From contig OZ243953.1 in the NCBI GenBank assembly GCA_965214475.1, positions 2,232,001 through 2,296,000 of the forward strand: a DNA stretch of 64,000 nucleotides. Reading direction: 5' to 3'. Within the stretch, counting starts at the first letter, position 1. The number at the start of each line of letters is the position of its first letter. Under the pieces are notes generated by a model. It had not been told where the DNA came from. It was given only the letters and a program-made list of their open reading frames with translations, and searched no databases. The position numbers and the translations under genes were made by a program. This DNA comes from SIRX01 sp965214475 (lineage in GTDB: Bacteria > Actinomycetota > Rubrobacteria > Rubrobacterales > Rubrobacteraceae). This document shows positions 1-7,802 of the stretch, piece after piece.

Positions 1-800
1 AACTCCGGCCAGCGGCTGCGGGTGGCTTTCGTCTTGTTATAGGGACAAACTTCCTGGCAAATGTCGCACCCGAAGGCCCAATCCCCGACGAGCGGACGCA
101 ACTCGCGTGGGATTTCACCCTGGTTTTCGATGGTCAGGTAGGAGATGCACAGCCGGGCGTCTACCACGCCGGGGGCTTTGATCGCGCCGGTCGGACAACG
201 ATCCATGCAGCGGGTGCATTTCCCACAGGTCCCGGAGCCGGGTGGGTCGGGCTCCAACTCTAGATCAACGATCAAGTCCGCAATAAAGAAATACGAACCT
301 ACTTTACCGTTGATGACACACGAGTTCCGTCCGAAAAATCCGAGCCCCGCGTGCTGGGCCGCCGAGCGTTCCAGCAGCGGAACGGCGTCCGTAAAAGCGC
401 GGGCTTTGATCTTCCTCCCCAATTCTTCTTCCAAATCTTCCCGCAAACGATACAGTCGCTCTTTGATAACCACATGATAGTCTCGCCCCCACGCATACCG
501 CGCGACCCGTCCGCTGCCGGGGTTCTCGGGATGGTCCCCGGGATAATACGAAACGCCTAAAGAGACGACGCTCCGGGCGCTCTTCTGCAACTTCTTCGGG
601 TTCGAGAGAAGCTCCACTGGACGGTGCATGTAGTCCATGTCGGCGGCCATCCCGGCCTCCTGCCACTCTCGCAGTCGCTCACCGCCTTCCTGTAACGGCT
701 CCGCGTTCGTGATGCCAACGAGGTCGAAGCCCGCCTCCCGCGCCCGACGCTCCAGAATGTCTCGTGCGTCCTGTGGATTGTTGGATGAAGTGTCTCTCAT
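1..800 (-). CDS. queG: Epoxyqueuosine reductase QueG (3' end outside window)
   Basis: This protein catalyses the last step of queuosine synthesis, reducing epoxyqueuosine to queuosine in tRNA, using a cobalamin cofactor and two 4Fe-4S clusters (known for the family). The translation shows the N-terminal QueG domain with AGMAADMDYMHRP near residue 50 and FGRNSCVING near 150. Both ferredoxin-type cluster motifs follow: CGKCTRCMDRCPTGA and CDICQEVCPYN. The gene runs off the left edge, so the C-terminal HEAT-like part is missing. The ATG at 800 starts MRDTSSNN and has no clear Shine-Dalgarno sequence. A second queuosine-related gene, gluQRS, lies 24 kb away. Identification is firm from the paired cluster motifs. 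Confidence 0.95.
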   Translation of the reverse strand, partial: MRDTSSNNPQDARDILERRAREAGFDLVGITNAEPLQEGGERLREWQEAGMAADMDYMHRPVELLSNPKKLQKSARSVVSLGVSYYPGDHPENPGSGRVARYAWGRDYHVVIKERLYRLREDLEEELGRKIKARAFTDAVPLLERSAAQHAGLGFFGRNSCVINGKVGSYFFIADLIVDLELEPDPPGSGTCGKCTRCMDRCPTGAIKAPGVVDARLCISYLTIENQGEIPRELRPLVGDWAFGCDICQEVCPYNKTKATRSRWPE

Positions 801-864
801 GGGACATTAATTGTAACCGCCGGAATCTTGTGACGAGCTATGAGCGAGACGGTAGTATTGTGTC

Positions 865-2203
865 GTGAAAAGGGCTCTGGATAGTGTGGCGCGGGGTCGT
901 AGAACGGACGTTTCGGGGAACCGTGAGATCCATCGCTTCCCAACCGGCAGACCACTCGACCTTGCGGCCCTCATTCCGGCGCTGGGACTCGTGCCCGGAA
1001 CGAACCCATTCGTTCTGCTGGAGGGAGCCGGGTGGGGCGCTTCGGTGCTAGCCTTCGAGCCCGAACGACACCTGATCGTGGAAGACGACGTTTCTCCGTT
1101 CGAGGCGCTGCGGGACTCTCTGAAGTGGATCTCCCGGCGACACCCATCCGCTGGAGGGCGGCACGGGGCTCTTCGGGTACCTCTCGTACGATGCGGTGCG
1201 GCACCTGGAGCGTCTACCCATGTTTTCCGAGGACGACCTGGCGTTGCCCCTGTCGCAGTTCATCCTGCCCCGTTACACCGTGGGCGCACAGGGAGACGAG
1301 GCGTGGGTTTCCGTCCCGGCCGGAGAGGACCCAGGACCGATACTCCGAACGCTCGAAGAGTCGTCGCCGGTGCTTGGGAGACGTCCGGACCCGGTTTTGG
1401 AGATCCGGTCGAGCATGGGGAGCGACGGGTACGAGGCGGCCGTTGGGAGGATCAAGGAGTACATCCGGGCCGGGGACGTCTTTCAGGTCAACGTCGCCCA
1501 GCGCTTCGAGGTGCCGTTCGACGATGACCCGGTCGCGCTCTACGGTGCGCTGCGGGCCGTCAACCCTTCTCCTTACGGTGGGATGCTCTCTTTCCCCGGC
1601 TTCGCGGCGATCTCCAGTTCCCCCGAACTGCTCGTACGGCTCTCGGGGCGGACGGCTTCGACGCGGCCCATCGCCGGGACGTATCCACGAGGAGAGACGG
1701 ACAGAACGGAGTTGCTATTGGACCTCAAAGAGCGGGCGGAACACGCGATGATCGTGGACCTGGAGCGTAACGATCTCGGGCGCACCGCAGCCTACGGCAC
1801 GGTCCGGGTAGACGAACTTATGACGACCGAGGCCTACTCGCACGTCGTCCACATAGTCTCCGAGATATTGGGTGAACTTGCACCGGAGAAAGACGCGGTG
1901 GACCTACTGGCCGGCATGTTCCCCGGCGGCACCATAACCGGTTGTCCGAAGGTGCGGTGTATGGAAATAATAGAGGAGCTGGAGCCCGTCCGGCGGGCAC
2001 TCTACACGGGCTCTTTCGGTTGTTTGAGCAAAAACTCGATGGATATGAACATCATCATCCGCACCATCCTGCTGAAAGCCGGCATCGCCTACGCCCAGGC
2101 CGGTGGCGGCATCGTGGCCGACTCGATACCCGCCCGTGAGTACCGGGAATCCGTCGCCAAAGCCGCCGCCCTCCTCGAATGCCTGGGGGCCAGCCCCCCG
2201 TGA
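865..2203 (+). pseudogene. pabB: Chorismate-binding aminodeoxychorismate/anthranilate synthase component I, frameshifted
   Basis: Component I converts chorismate to 4-amino-4-deoxychorismate (PabB) or anthranilate (TrpE). The N-terminal part runs in one frame from GTG 865 to about 1130. From there homology continues in another frame: PLEGGTGLFGYLSYDAVRHLE, then NPSPYGGMLSF, RPIAGTYPRGETD, DLERNDLGR and GCPKVRCMEIIEELEP. A single-base shift near 1125-1145 therefore splits a protein of about 446 residues, the normal family length. The start has no Shine-Dalgarno, and TAGTAT lies six bases upstream, so it could be leaderless. The stop overlaps pabC by GTGA, which favours PabB over TrpE, although the active-site motif is PIAGT rather than the PIKGT of E. 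coli PabB. The shift may be real or an assembly error. Confidence 0.85.
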
Positions 2204-3003
2204 GCCTCGTCTACCTCAATGGCTCATACGTGCCCGCTGATGAAGCTCTTGTGCCCGTCACCGACCGGGGGTTGGCTTATGGTGATGGTGTCTTTACCAC
2301 CATCCGGGTCTCCGATGGAAAACCGTGCTTTTTAGACTGGCACTTGGAGCGGTTGCTACGAGATGCGGCGGCGCTGTATATGGAACCGCTTCCTATCGAG
2401 GAACTGGCGAATGCCTGCCGGGGTTTGATCTCGCGTCTCGAAATGGAGGAAGGGGTGGTGAAAATAACCGTAACCCGGGGTCCCGGAGGGCGTGGTCCCT
2501 CAACGAGAAACGCCGGAGAGCCCACGGTGATCGTTACGGCTTCCGACCTACCGGAGCCGCGCCCGCCGCTACGGGCGATCCCGATTCCCGATGCCCGGAG
2601 CCCGCTCGCGGCCCAAAAGACCCTCAACTACCTACCGAACATCCTGGCCTTGCACCAGGCCGAGGCGGCCGGTTGTGACGAGGCTGTGTTCGAACGGGAC
2701 GGGCTGCTCGTAGAAGCTACGGTCTCCAACCTGGTGGGCGTGGTCGATGGTACAGTCTACACCCCGCCGCTTGACGGCATGGTCCTTGGTGGCATGGCCC
2801 GTCGCGCGCTGTTGGAAGCCGGAGCCATCCGGGAAGGCGAACTGAACTCGGGTCTAGCCGGACCGCTCTACTGTATCAACAACGTCCGTGGGATCGAGGA
2901 GGTTGCGGAGTTGGATGGTCGTCCGTTGGAACGCGACGCTGAACTATACAAACTACTTGTTGTGACCCTGGGGGATCAGGCACGGCGCAAGGCGGTAGAT
3001 TGA
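2200..3003 (+). CDS. pabC: Aminodeoxychorismate lyase-like class IV PLP aminotransferase
   Basis: This is a fold-type IV PLP enzyme. PabC cleaves aminodeoxychorismate to p-aminobenzoate and pyruvate for folate synthesis; related members are branched-chain or D-amino-acid aminotransferases. Visible family features are VTDRGLAYGDGVFTTIRV near the N-terminus, the probable PLP lysine in AQKTLNYLPNILA, EAVFERDGLLVEATVSNLV, and CINNVRGIEEV. The length of about 267 residues is typical. I prefer GTG 2200 over ATG 2179 because GGGGG lies just upstream and the start overlaps the pabB stop as GTGA, implying translational coupling. That partnership supports the lyase role over a general aminotransferase. 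Confidence 0.88.
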   Translation: MSLVYLNGSYVPADEALVPVTDRGLAYGDGVFTTIRVSDGKPCFLDWHLERLLRDAAALYMEPLPIEELANACRGLISRLEMEEGVVKITVTRGPGGRGPSTRNAGEPTVIVTASDLPEPRPPLRAIPIPDARSPLAAQKTLNYLPNILALHQAEAAGCDEAVFERDGLLVEATVSNLVGVVDGTVYTPPLDGMVLGGMARRALLEAGAIREGELNSGLAGPLYCINNVRGIEEVAELDGRPLERDAELYKLLVVTLGDQARRKAVD

Positions 3004-3085
3004 ACGCCGGGACCTGAGAGTACGTGGCAAACAAGGTGTATATTTACGCTTGTGGGACTAACGACCGATTAGAGGAGGGTTAGAG

Positions 3086-4477
3086 ATGGCTATATCCACC
3101 GTCAATCCGGCGACTGGCGAAGAAGTAAAATCCTTCGAGCCGCTGGGTGAAGAGCAGGTAGAAGAGAAACTTCAACGCGCCACCGATACTTACAACGAGT
3201 ACCGCAAAACCTCGTTCGAGGAGCGGGCCCGGATGCTGACGCGGGCGGCGGAGATTCTGGAGGAAGAAGCCGAGAAGTTCGGTCGCATCATAACGGAGGA
3301 GATGGGCAAGCCGCTCGCCGCCGCCATCGCCGAGGCCAACAAGTGCGCCCGCGGCTGCCGCTACTACGTGGAGAACGCCGAGCGTTTTATGGCCGACGAA
3401 GAGATAGAAATGGACGGAGCGAAAGTCTACATTCGCTATCAGCCCATCGGGCCGGTGCTGGCCGTGATGCCGTGGAACTTCCCGTTCTGGCAGGTCTTCC
3501 GGCACGCGGCACCGGGGCTCATGGCGGGGAACGTAATTCTTTTAAAACACGCCTCGAACGTCCCGCAATGCGCGCTCGCCATAGAAGACGTTATTCACCG
3601 GGCGGGTTTTCCGGAGGGTGCTTTCCAAACGCTACTGATCGGCAGCGGTCAGGTGCAGGCCATCATAGAAGACAAGCGGGTCAAGGCCACCACCCTCACC
3701 GGCAGCGGCCCCGCCGGAAGCAAAGTCGCCGCTGCGGCCGGGGAGAACGTAAAGAAGTCCGTGCTGGAACTCGGCGGTAGCGACCCGTTTATCGTGATGC
3801 CCTCCGCCGATCTCGACGAAGCCGTGAGCACCGCCGTAACGGCCCGGACACTAAACAACGGCCAGTCGTGCATCAACGCAAAGCGCTTTATCGTCCACGA
3901 GGAGATCGCCGAGGATTTCGAAAGTCGCTACGTGGAGGCTATGTCGGCGCTGAACGTGGGCGACCCGATGGACAACGCCTCGGACATGGGCCCGCTGGCG
4001 ACGGAGGAGATGCTCGAAGACGTGGACCAGCAGGTCCAGGACTCTGTAGATGCCGGGGCGCGGGTGCTGACCGGCGGCAAGCCGATGGACGGTCCCGGGA
4101 ACTTCTACCCGCCGACCGTGCTTACGGACATCCCCAAGGACTCGCCGGCTTACGCAGAGGAGATCTTCGGTCCCGTAGCCTCCATGTTCCGCGTGAATGG
4201 TATGGACGAGGCGATCCGGCTCGCCAACGACAGCCCCTTCGGTCTCAGCTCCAGTGCCTGGACGAACAAAGAAGAAGAGCGGGAGCGGTTCATAAACGAG
4301 ATAGAGGCCGGCATGGTCTATATAAACAAGATGACCGAATCCACCCCGGAAGTCCCATTTGGTGGTGTAAAGGAGTCCGGCTACGGACGCGAGCTCTCTA
4401 TCTTCGGTATCCGGGAGTTCGTCAACGCCAAAACGGTCTGGATCGACGACAGTTCCGGTAGCGAAGGCATAGAGTAG
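3086..4477 (+). CDS. gabD: Succinate-semialdehyde dehydrogenase (aldehyde dehydrogenase superfamily)
   Basis: An NAD(P)-dependent aldehyde dehydrogenase of 463 residues, matching the shorter GabD/Sad group that oxidises succinate semialdehyde to succinate. It begins ISTVNPATGEEV, carries the cofactor and active-site segments AVMPWNFPFWQV, TGSGPAGSKVA, the general base Glu in VLELGGSDPF and the nucleophile Cys in NNGQSCINAKRF, and ends in the usual PFGGVKESGYGRELS. An AGGAGGGTTAG ribosome site sits before the ATG. It appears to be a single-gene unit. Substrate preference is inferred from length and overall sequence; other short aldehydes remain possible. Confidence 0.88.
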   Translation: MAISTVNPATGEEVKSFEPLGEEQVEEKLQRATDTYNEYRKTSFEERARMLTRAAEILEEEAEKFGRIITEEMGKPLAAAIAEANKCARGCRYYVENAERFMADEEIEMDGAKVYIRYQPIGPVLAVMPWNFPFWQVFRHAAPGLMAGNVILLKHASNVPQCALAIEDVIHRAGFPEGAFQTLLIGSGQVQAIIEDKRVKATTLTGSGPAGSKVAAAAGENVKKSVLELGGSDPFIVMPSADLDEAVSTAVTARTLNNGQSCINAKRFIVHEEIAEDFESRYVEAMSALNVGDPMDNASDMGPLATEEMLEDVDQQVQDSVDAGARVLTGGKPMDGPGNFYPPTVLTDIPKDSPAYAEEIFGPVASMFRVNGMDEAIRLANDSPFGLSSSAWTNKEEERERFINEIEAGMVYINKMTESTPEVPFGGVKESGYGRELSIFGIREFVNAKTVWIDDSSGSEGIE

Positions 4478-4537
4478 AGAGCCCCGTGAAAAGTATTGCT
4501 GACGTTTAGGGGTGCTGGGGGTATCTATAGTGGTGTG

Positions 4538-5044
4538 ATGCAAAGCTCTACCCGCAACCTCCTGCTCGCCGCCGGGGCCCTCTGGGGCTTCGTGCTGGCC
4601 CTCATCCCGGCGATGGTCGCGTTCGCCGGCCCGTTGAACCTCAGCCCGTTCCTGATCTTCGCGCTGCTATGCGCGGCCCTGAGCGGGGCCACGGGAACCT
4701 GGATCTCCGCTCTGTGGGCAAACCGGACGCGACGCGCGTGGCAGAAAGGCAGCTGGCCGCGCTGGTTGCTCTCCGGTTTTATGACCGGGATTTTGCAGGC
4801 GCTCGTGGTTGGGGTGCTGGCGGCGCTCTCCATCTGGTTGGCGATGACGATCACCATGACCGGGTTCTCCGTCGCAACTCCGGGGGCTATTTACCTTTTG
4901 GTGTCGCAACCGAGCATATCTCTACAGAGCGCTATCGTTGCGCGTACCGTCTTTATCTACGCCCTGCTCGTCGGCATCGCGCTGGCCCCGCTTACTGGTC
5001 TCTCCATAAACCGGATGGCGGACAGAGAGGTCGCGGCGCAGTGA
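4538..5044 (+). CDS. Small integral membrane protein, unknown function
   Basis: I do not recognise the family. From ATG 4538 the product is 168 residues with about four hydrophobic segments: residues 8-30, 34-55, a pair near 80-110, and 135-158. A short basic loop (WANRTRRAWQKGSWPRW) lies between the second and third, which suggests a cytoplasmic face. The upstream in-frame GTG-type start at 4496 adds a non-hydrophobic stretch and is less likely. The stop TGATG overlaps a tiny reading frame that ends exactly at the next membrane-protein gene, so the three may be co-translated. The strong hydrophobic patterning and codon use make it a real gene. Confidence 0.65.
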   Translation: MQSSTRNLLLAAGALWGFVLALIPAMVAFAGPLNLSPFLIFALLCAALSGATGTWISALWANRTRRAWQKGSWPRWLLSGFMTGILQALVVGVLAALSIWLAMTITMTGFSVATPGAIYLLVSQPSISLQSAIVARTVFIYALLVGIALAPLTGLSINRMADREVAAQ

Positions 5045-5163
5045 TGCTCGTGGTCCACAATCGGCCCTTAGATCCGGGTGTCGTGCGGAGGGTATTGTTC
5101 GGTACCGCTTCCGGAACACTAGTCAACCGGGCCGCTGGGTCCGATGCGAAAGGAGGGCCATGA
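5044..5163 (+). CDS. Possible 39-residue bridging small protein
   Basis: A 39-codon frame starts at an ATG overlapping the previous stop (TGATG) and ends in TGA overlapping the next start (ATGA). The peptide starts MLVVHNRPLDPGVVRRVLFG and ends in AKGGP. No family is recognised. Coupled overlaps at both ends are the only support. It may simply be spacer sequence holding the ribosome site (AAAGGAGGG) of the next gene. Confidence 0.3.
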   Translation: MLVVHNRPLDPGVVRRVLFGTASGTLVNRAAGSDAKGGP

Positions 5164-5720
5164 CATTCATCCGGCTCCTGGGGCTCGGCGCCCTCTACGG
5201 CCTGGGGTTTGCGGTCATAAAGTCTCTCTTCCCCAGCCCCATAGTACTCCTATTACTACAGGGCGGTGAAGGTGGCGAAGGCAATTTCACCTGGCTCGTA
5301 GCCGTTTACATGGGCGTCGGTTTGATCGCCGGTATCGTAGCCGCGCCGATTTTTGGTGGTTACTTGATCGCCCGTCGGGGTTCCGATCCCGACGAAAACT
5401 CAGCCTCTCTCGGAACACGCTTTACCCTAAGCTTGGGTCTCGGGTTGCTCATGGGTCTGATCTCCGGCTTGCTCACCCTTGGCGTCTACGCCTGGGGAAT
5501 ACTCCCCGGTGGCGGCGTCCTAGATCCACTGAGCCTTATACGCAGTTCCAATTTCGCCCCCGGCACGCCTCTTCTCGTAGCCTGGACCATCGCCCGCGAC
5601 CTTCTGCCCGCCGGGCTCACCGGACTTTTCCTGGGACCCCTCGGCGGTGGACCACTCTTCCGGCTCTATACCGGAGGACGCCCACCCGCACAAAAACACT
5701 ACGATTACGAGGACGTTTAG
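5160..5720 (+). CDS. Integral membrane protein, unknown function
   Basis: A 186-residue hydrophobic protein preceded by a strong AAAGGAGGGCC ribosome site. Four membrane segments are visible: residues 3-20, 43-68, 90-115 and 140-160. Glycine-rich stretches (GGEGGEGN near 37, GGYLIARRG near 68) separate them. The tail is polar and ends HYDYEDV. The general layout resembles the membrane protein immediately upstream, so the two may act together, but no domain family is recognised. The promoter is probably shared with the upstream gene. Confidence 0.65.
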   Translation: MTFIRLLGLGALYGLGFAVIKSLFPSPIVLLLLQGGEGGEGNFTWLVAVYMGVGLIAGIVAAPIFGGYLIARRGSDPDENSASLGTRFTLSLGLGLLMGLISGLLTLGVYAWGILPGGGVLDPLSLIRSSNFAPGTPLLVAWTIARDLLPAGLTGLFLGPLGGGPLFRLYTGGRPPAQKHYDYEDV

Positions 5721-5760
5721 CGATTAGGGATAGGGCCGACGGTACGAAGCCCGGTCTGTC

Positions 5761-6009
5761 CTAAATAATACTTACGAGCGGAGATATCTTACACTCCGCC
5801 AGTGAGTAGCCCTCGTTCCGTCGGGCTTCCCGCACCATGTACTCCAGACAGTTGCTCCGGCAGTCCACCTTACCGCAAGGTACCTCGACTGTCCCCAAAT
5901 TCTCCTCGATACGCACTACAGGGTCCAGTTTGTCGCCCGGCATCGCGTCCACGCGGCGCGCGAACTCACCCTCCTCATAGTACATCCTCCCGTAACGAAA
6001 AACTGTCAT
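5761..6009 (-). CDS. Small protein with a Cys cluster, unknown function
   Basis: An 82-residue protein starting MTVFRYGRMYYEEGEFARR. Its main feature is a Cys cluster, PCGKVDCRSNCLEYMVREA, with a further Cys near the C-terminus (LAECK). This could bind zinc or an Fe-S cluster. It is transcribed divergently from the ADP-ribosylglycohydrolase gene with 78 bp between the starts. The start has no convincing ribosome site, and no homologous family is recognised, so confidence is moderate. Confidence 0.5.
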   Translation of the reverse strand: MTVFRYGRMYYEEGEFARRVDAMPGDKLDPVVRIEENLGTVEVPCGKVDCRSNCLEYMVREARRNEGYSLAECKISPLVSII

Positions 6010-6087
6010 CACTGAATTGTACAACGGTTTGATCTGGATCACACTTTGCAAGAGAGTGACCCTTGAAGCGAGGATATTATTAGTAGC

Positions 6088-7020
6088 ATGGAACAGATAG
6101 AACGTTACCGGGGTGCCATCCTCGGCCTGGCAGTCGGGGACGCTTTGGGTGCGCCGCTGGAAGGTCTGCGGCCCGGCTGGTTCGAGCCGGTGGAAGATAT
6201 GACCGGGGGCGGATTTCATGGCGTCGAGCCGGGGCAGTGGACGGACGACACTTCGATGGCGCTGTGCCTGGCGGAGAGCCTGATCGAACGCGGCGGCTTC
6301 GACCCGACCGACCAACTCGAACGCTACCGGCGTTGGTACCGCGAAGGCTATCTCAGCAGCAAGGACGTTTGCTTCGGCATCGGGTGCACGACCCGCGAGT
6401 CCATCGAACGCTTCGAGCAGACCGGAGAGCCGTACTGCGGTATCGAAGACCCGAGCCGGGCGGGTAACGGCTCCATAATGCGCCTCGCCCCGGTCCCGCT
6501 CTTTTTCGACCGGGATCCGGAAGAAGCTATCGAGCGATCTGCCGATAGCTCCCGCACGACCCACGCCACCCGCAACGCCGTGGACGCCTGCCGGTACTTC
6601 GGTGGCGTATTGATCGGGGCGGCGAGTGGCGTAGAGAAAGACGAGTTGCTCTCGGAGCGCTACAGTCCTGTACCCGGCTACTGGGACGAATATCCTCTTG
6701 CGCCGGAGATAGACGAGGTCGCATCGGGTTCTTTCAAGCGCCGCCAGCCGCCGGAGATAGAAGGTTCGGGTTACGTGGTGCGTTCTCTGGAAGCGGCGCT
6801 CTGGGCTTTCTGCAATAGTAGCTCGTTCGAGGGGGGATGCTTGATGGCCGTTAACCTGGGCGACGATACCGATACCACCGGCGCGGTCTACGGCCAATTG
6901 GCGGGGGCTTTCTACGGCGCGGCAGATATCCCCGAACGCTGGTTGCGCACTATCTTCCAGAGGTCGAAGATCGAGGTCTACGCCGAACGACTCTACGATC
7001 TACACCTGGAGACCGAGTAA
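6088..7020 (+). CDS. ADP-ribosylglycohydrolase family protein (DraG/ARH fold)
   Basis: This all-helical dinuclear magnesium hydrolase family removes ADP-ribose from proteins or small ADP-ribosylated substrates. The metal-binding signatures are clear: GLAVGDALGAPLEG at residues 13-26, GQWTDDTSMAL near 50, GNGSIMRLAP near 130, and the C-terminal NLGDDTDTTGAVYGQLAGAFYG. The 310-residue length fits a single-domain bacterial member. No ADP-ribosyltransferase lies next to it, so this is not an obvious toxin-antitoxin pair, and the physiological substrate cannot be told from sequence. Confidence 0.92.
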   Translation: MEQIERYRGAILGLAVGDALGAPLEGLRPGWFEPVEDMTGGGFHGVEPGQWTDDTSMALCLAESLIERGGFDPTDQLERYRRWYREGYLSSKDVCFGIGCTTRESIERFEQTGEPYCGIEDPSRAGNGSIMRLAPVPLFFDRDPEEAIERSADSSRTTHATRNAVDACRYFGGVLIGAASGVEKDELLSERYSPVPGYWDEYPLAPEIDEVASGSFKRRQPPEIEGSGYVVRSLEAALWAFCNSSSFEGGCLMAVNLGDDTDTTGAVYGQLAGAFYGAADIPERWLRTIFQRSKIEVYAERLYDLHLETE

Positions 7021-7055
7021 AGTGACCGGCATCAATACTGTTTAGTAATTTGTGG

Positions 7056-7061
7056 TACAAT
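7056..7061 (+). promoter_or_regulatory. Extended -10 promoter element before structured leader
   Basis: TGGTACAAT is an extended -10 element (TGn plus TACAAT) with no good -35 hexamer. Transcription would begin near 7068 and make a leader of about 190 nt ahead of the gene at 7257. Confidence 0.5.
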
Positions 7062-7067
7062 ACTCGT

Positions 7068-7256
7068 GTTGTCACTGTACCTCTACAAGGGGGCAAGGAT
7101 CCGATGAGCAGGAAGACCGACTAACTAGCTGCAAGCACTGGCGTTGTGGCACGACCAGCGTTTGTCGCACGGGCTGGCGATCGCCGACTCCTCACAGGAG
7201 CGGCTTCGCTAGCCCGATATTTTGTCTCCGAAGCTAATGTCAGGAAGGAAAACGCC
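7068..7256 (+). ncRNA. Structured 5' leader, possible cis-regulatory RNA
   Basis: The leader holds several helices. One closing stem pairs CGGGCT (7170-7175) with AGCCCG (7211-7216). It encloses the palindrome GGCGATCGCC (7176-7185), a CTCCT-CAC-AGGAG hairpin (7188-7200) and CG-GCTT-CG. A further hairpin lies at 7138-7158 (CTGG...CCAG). A T-rich run (ATATTTTG) follows the closing stem at once, as in a terminator or expression platform. I cannot match it to a known riboswitch class. Confidence 0.4.
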
Positions 7257-7760
7257 ATGCAAAAAGATGAACGGATGACCGACATGGCGGGCGAACCGCG
7301 CGATGTGCGGGCTGAGGAGGAAAGTCTACAGTCCCGATCTGAAGATCCTTCTTGGAAGCAAGAACAGGAACTGGCCGCCGAACAAAGTCGAGCCCAAAAC
7401 GAGGAGCGGCGACTGGCCAAACAAGATGAGGCCCGTCGCGCCAAGCTCGCCGCCTGGGAGGCGTTTGTACGGACGGCGCATGAAGATCTGGAACTGCGTA
7501 GGAACGGTCAACTCGCCGGGCTGCTGGGCGAACCGCAACCAGGAGAGTCACCGGCTGCGTTGCAGCGTCTGGCCGCCGCAGACCAGCGTCAGGCGGAGGA
7601 AGAGCTAGTAACGCTGATGAGCGGCGGAAAAACTTTCTACAAACACATAAGAGAGCTTTCAGAAGAGGATATGCCTGCCCGAAGCGCAGCAGAGAGACTG
7701 CGTACGACGTGGCTCAAGGAGCGCCGGGACGGGTGGCTCGGTCCGGGGGGAAACCACTAG
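7257..7760 (+). CDS. Hypothetical charged, mostly helical protein
   Basis: A 167-residue soluble protein rich in Glu, Gln, Arg and Ala. A long, probably coiled-coil stretch runs from about residue 15 to 75 (WKQEQELAAEQSRAQNEERR and onward). It is followed by a more globular tail that ends KERRDGWLGPGGNH. ATG 7257 is chosen because AGGAAGGA lies eight bases upstream. In-frame starts further upstream would read through the folded leader. No domain is recognised. The structured leader suggests the gene is controlled after transcription starts. Confidence 0.65.
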   Translation: MQKDERMTDMAGEPRDVRAEEESLQSRSEDPSWKQEQELAAEQSRAQNEERRLAKQDEARRAKLAAWEAFVRTAHEDLELRRNGQLAGLLGEPQPGESPAALQRLAAADQRQAEEELVTLMSGGKTFYKHIRELSEEDMPARSAAERLRTTWLKERRDGWLGPGGNH

Positions 7761-7802
7761 TAAGCCTCCCCGGAAACTTGGCAGACATCAGGGACAATCT
7801 CC

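Noticed and set aside
6088..7020. ADP-ribosylation toxin-antitoxin pair
   Set aside because: No ADP-ribosyltransferase or DarT-like gene is adjacent, and the small divergent Cys protein has no toxin motif.
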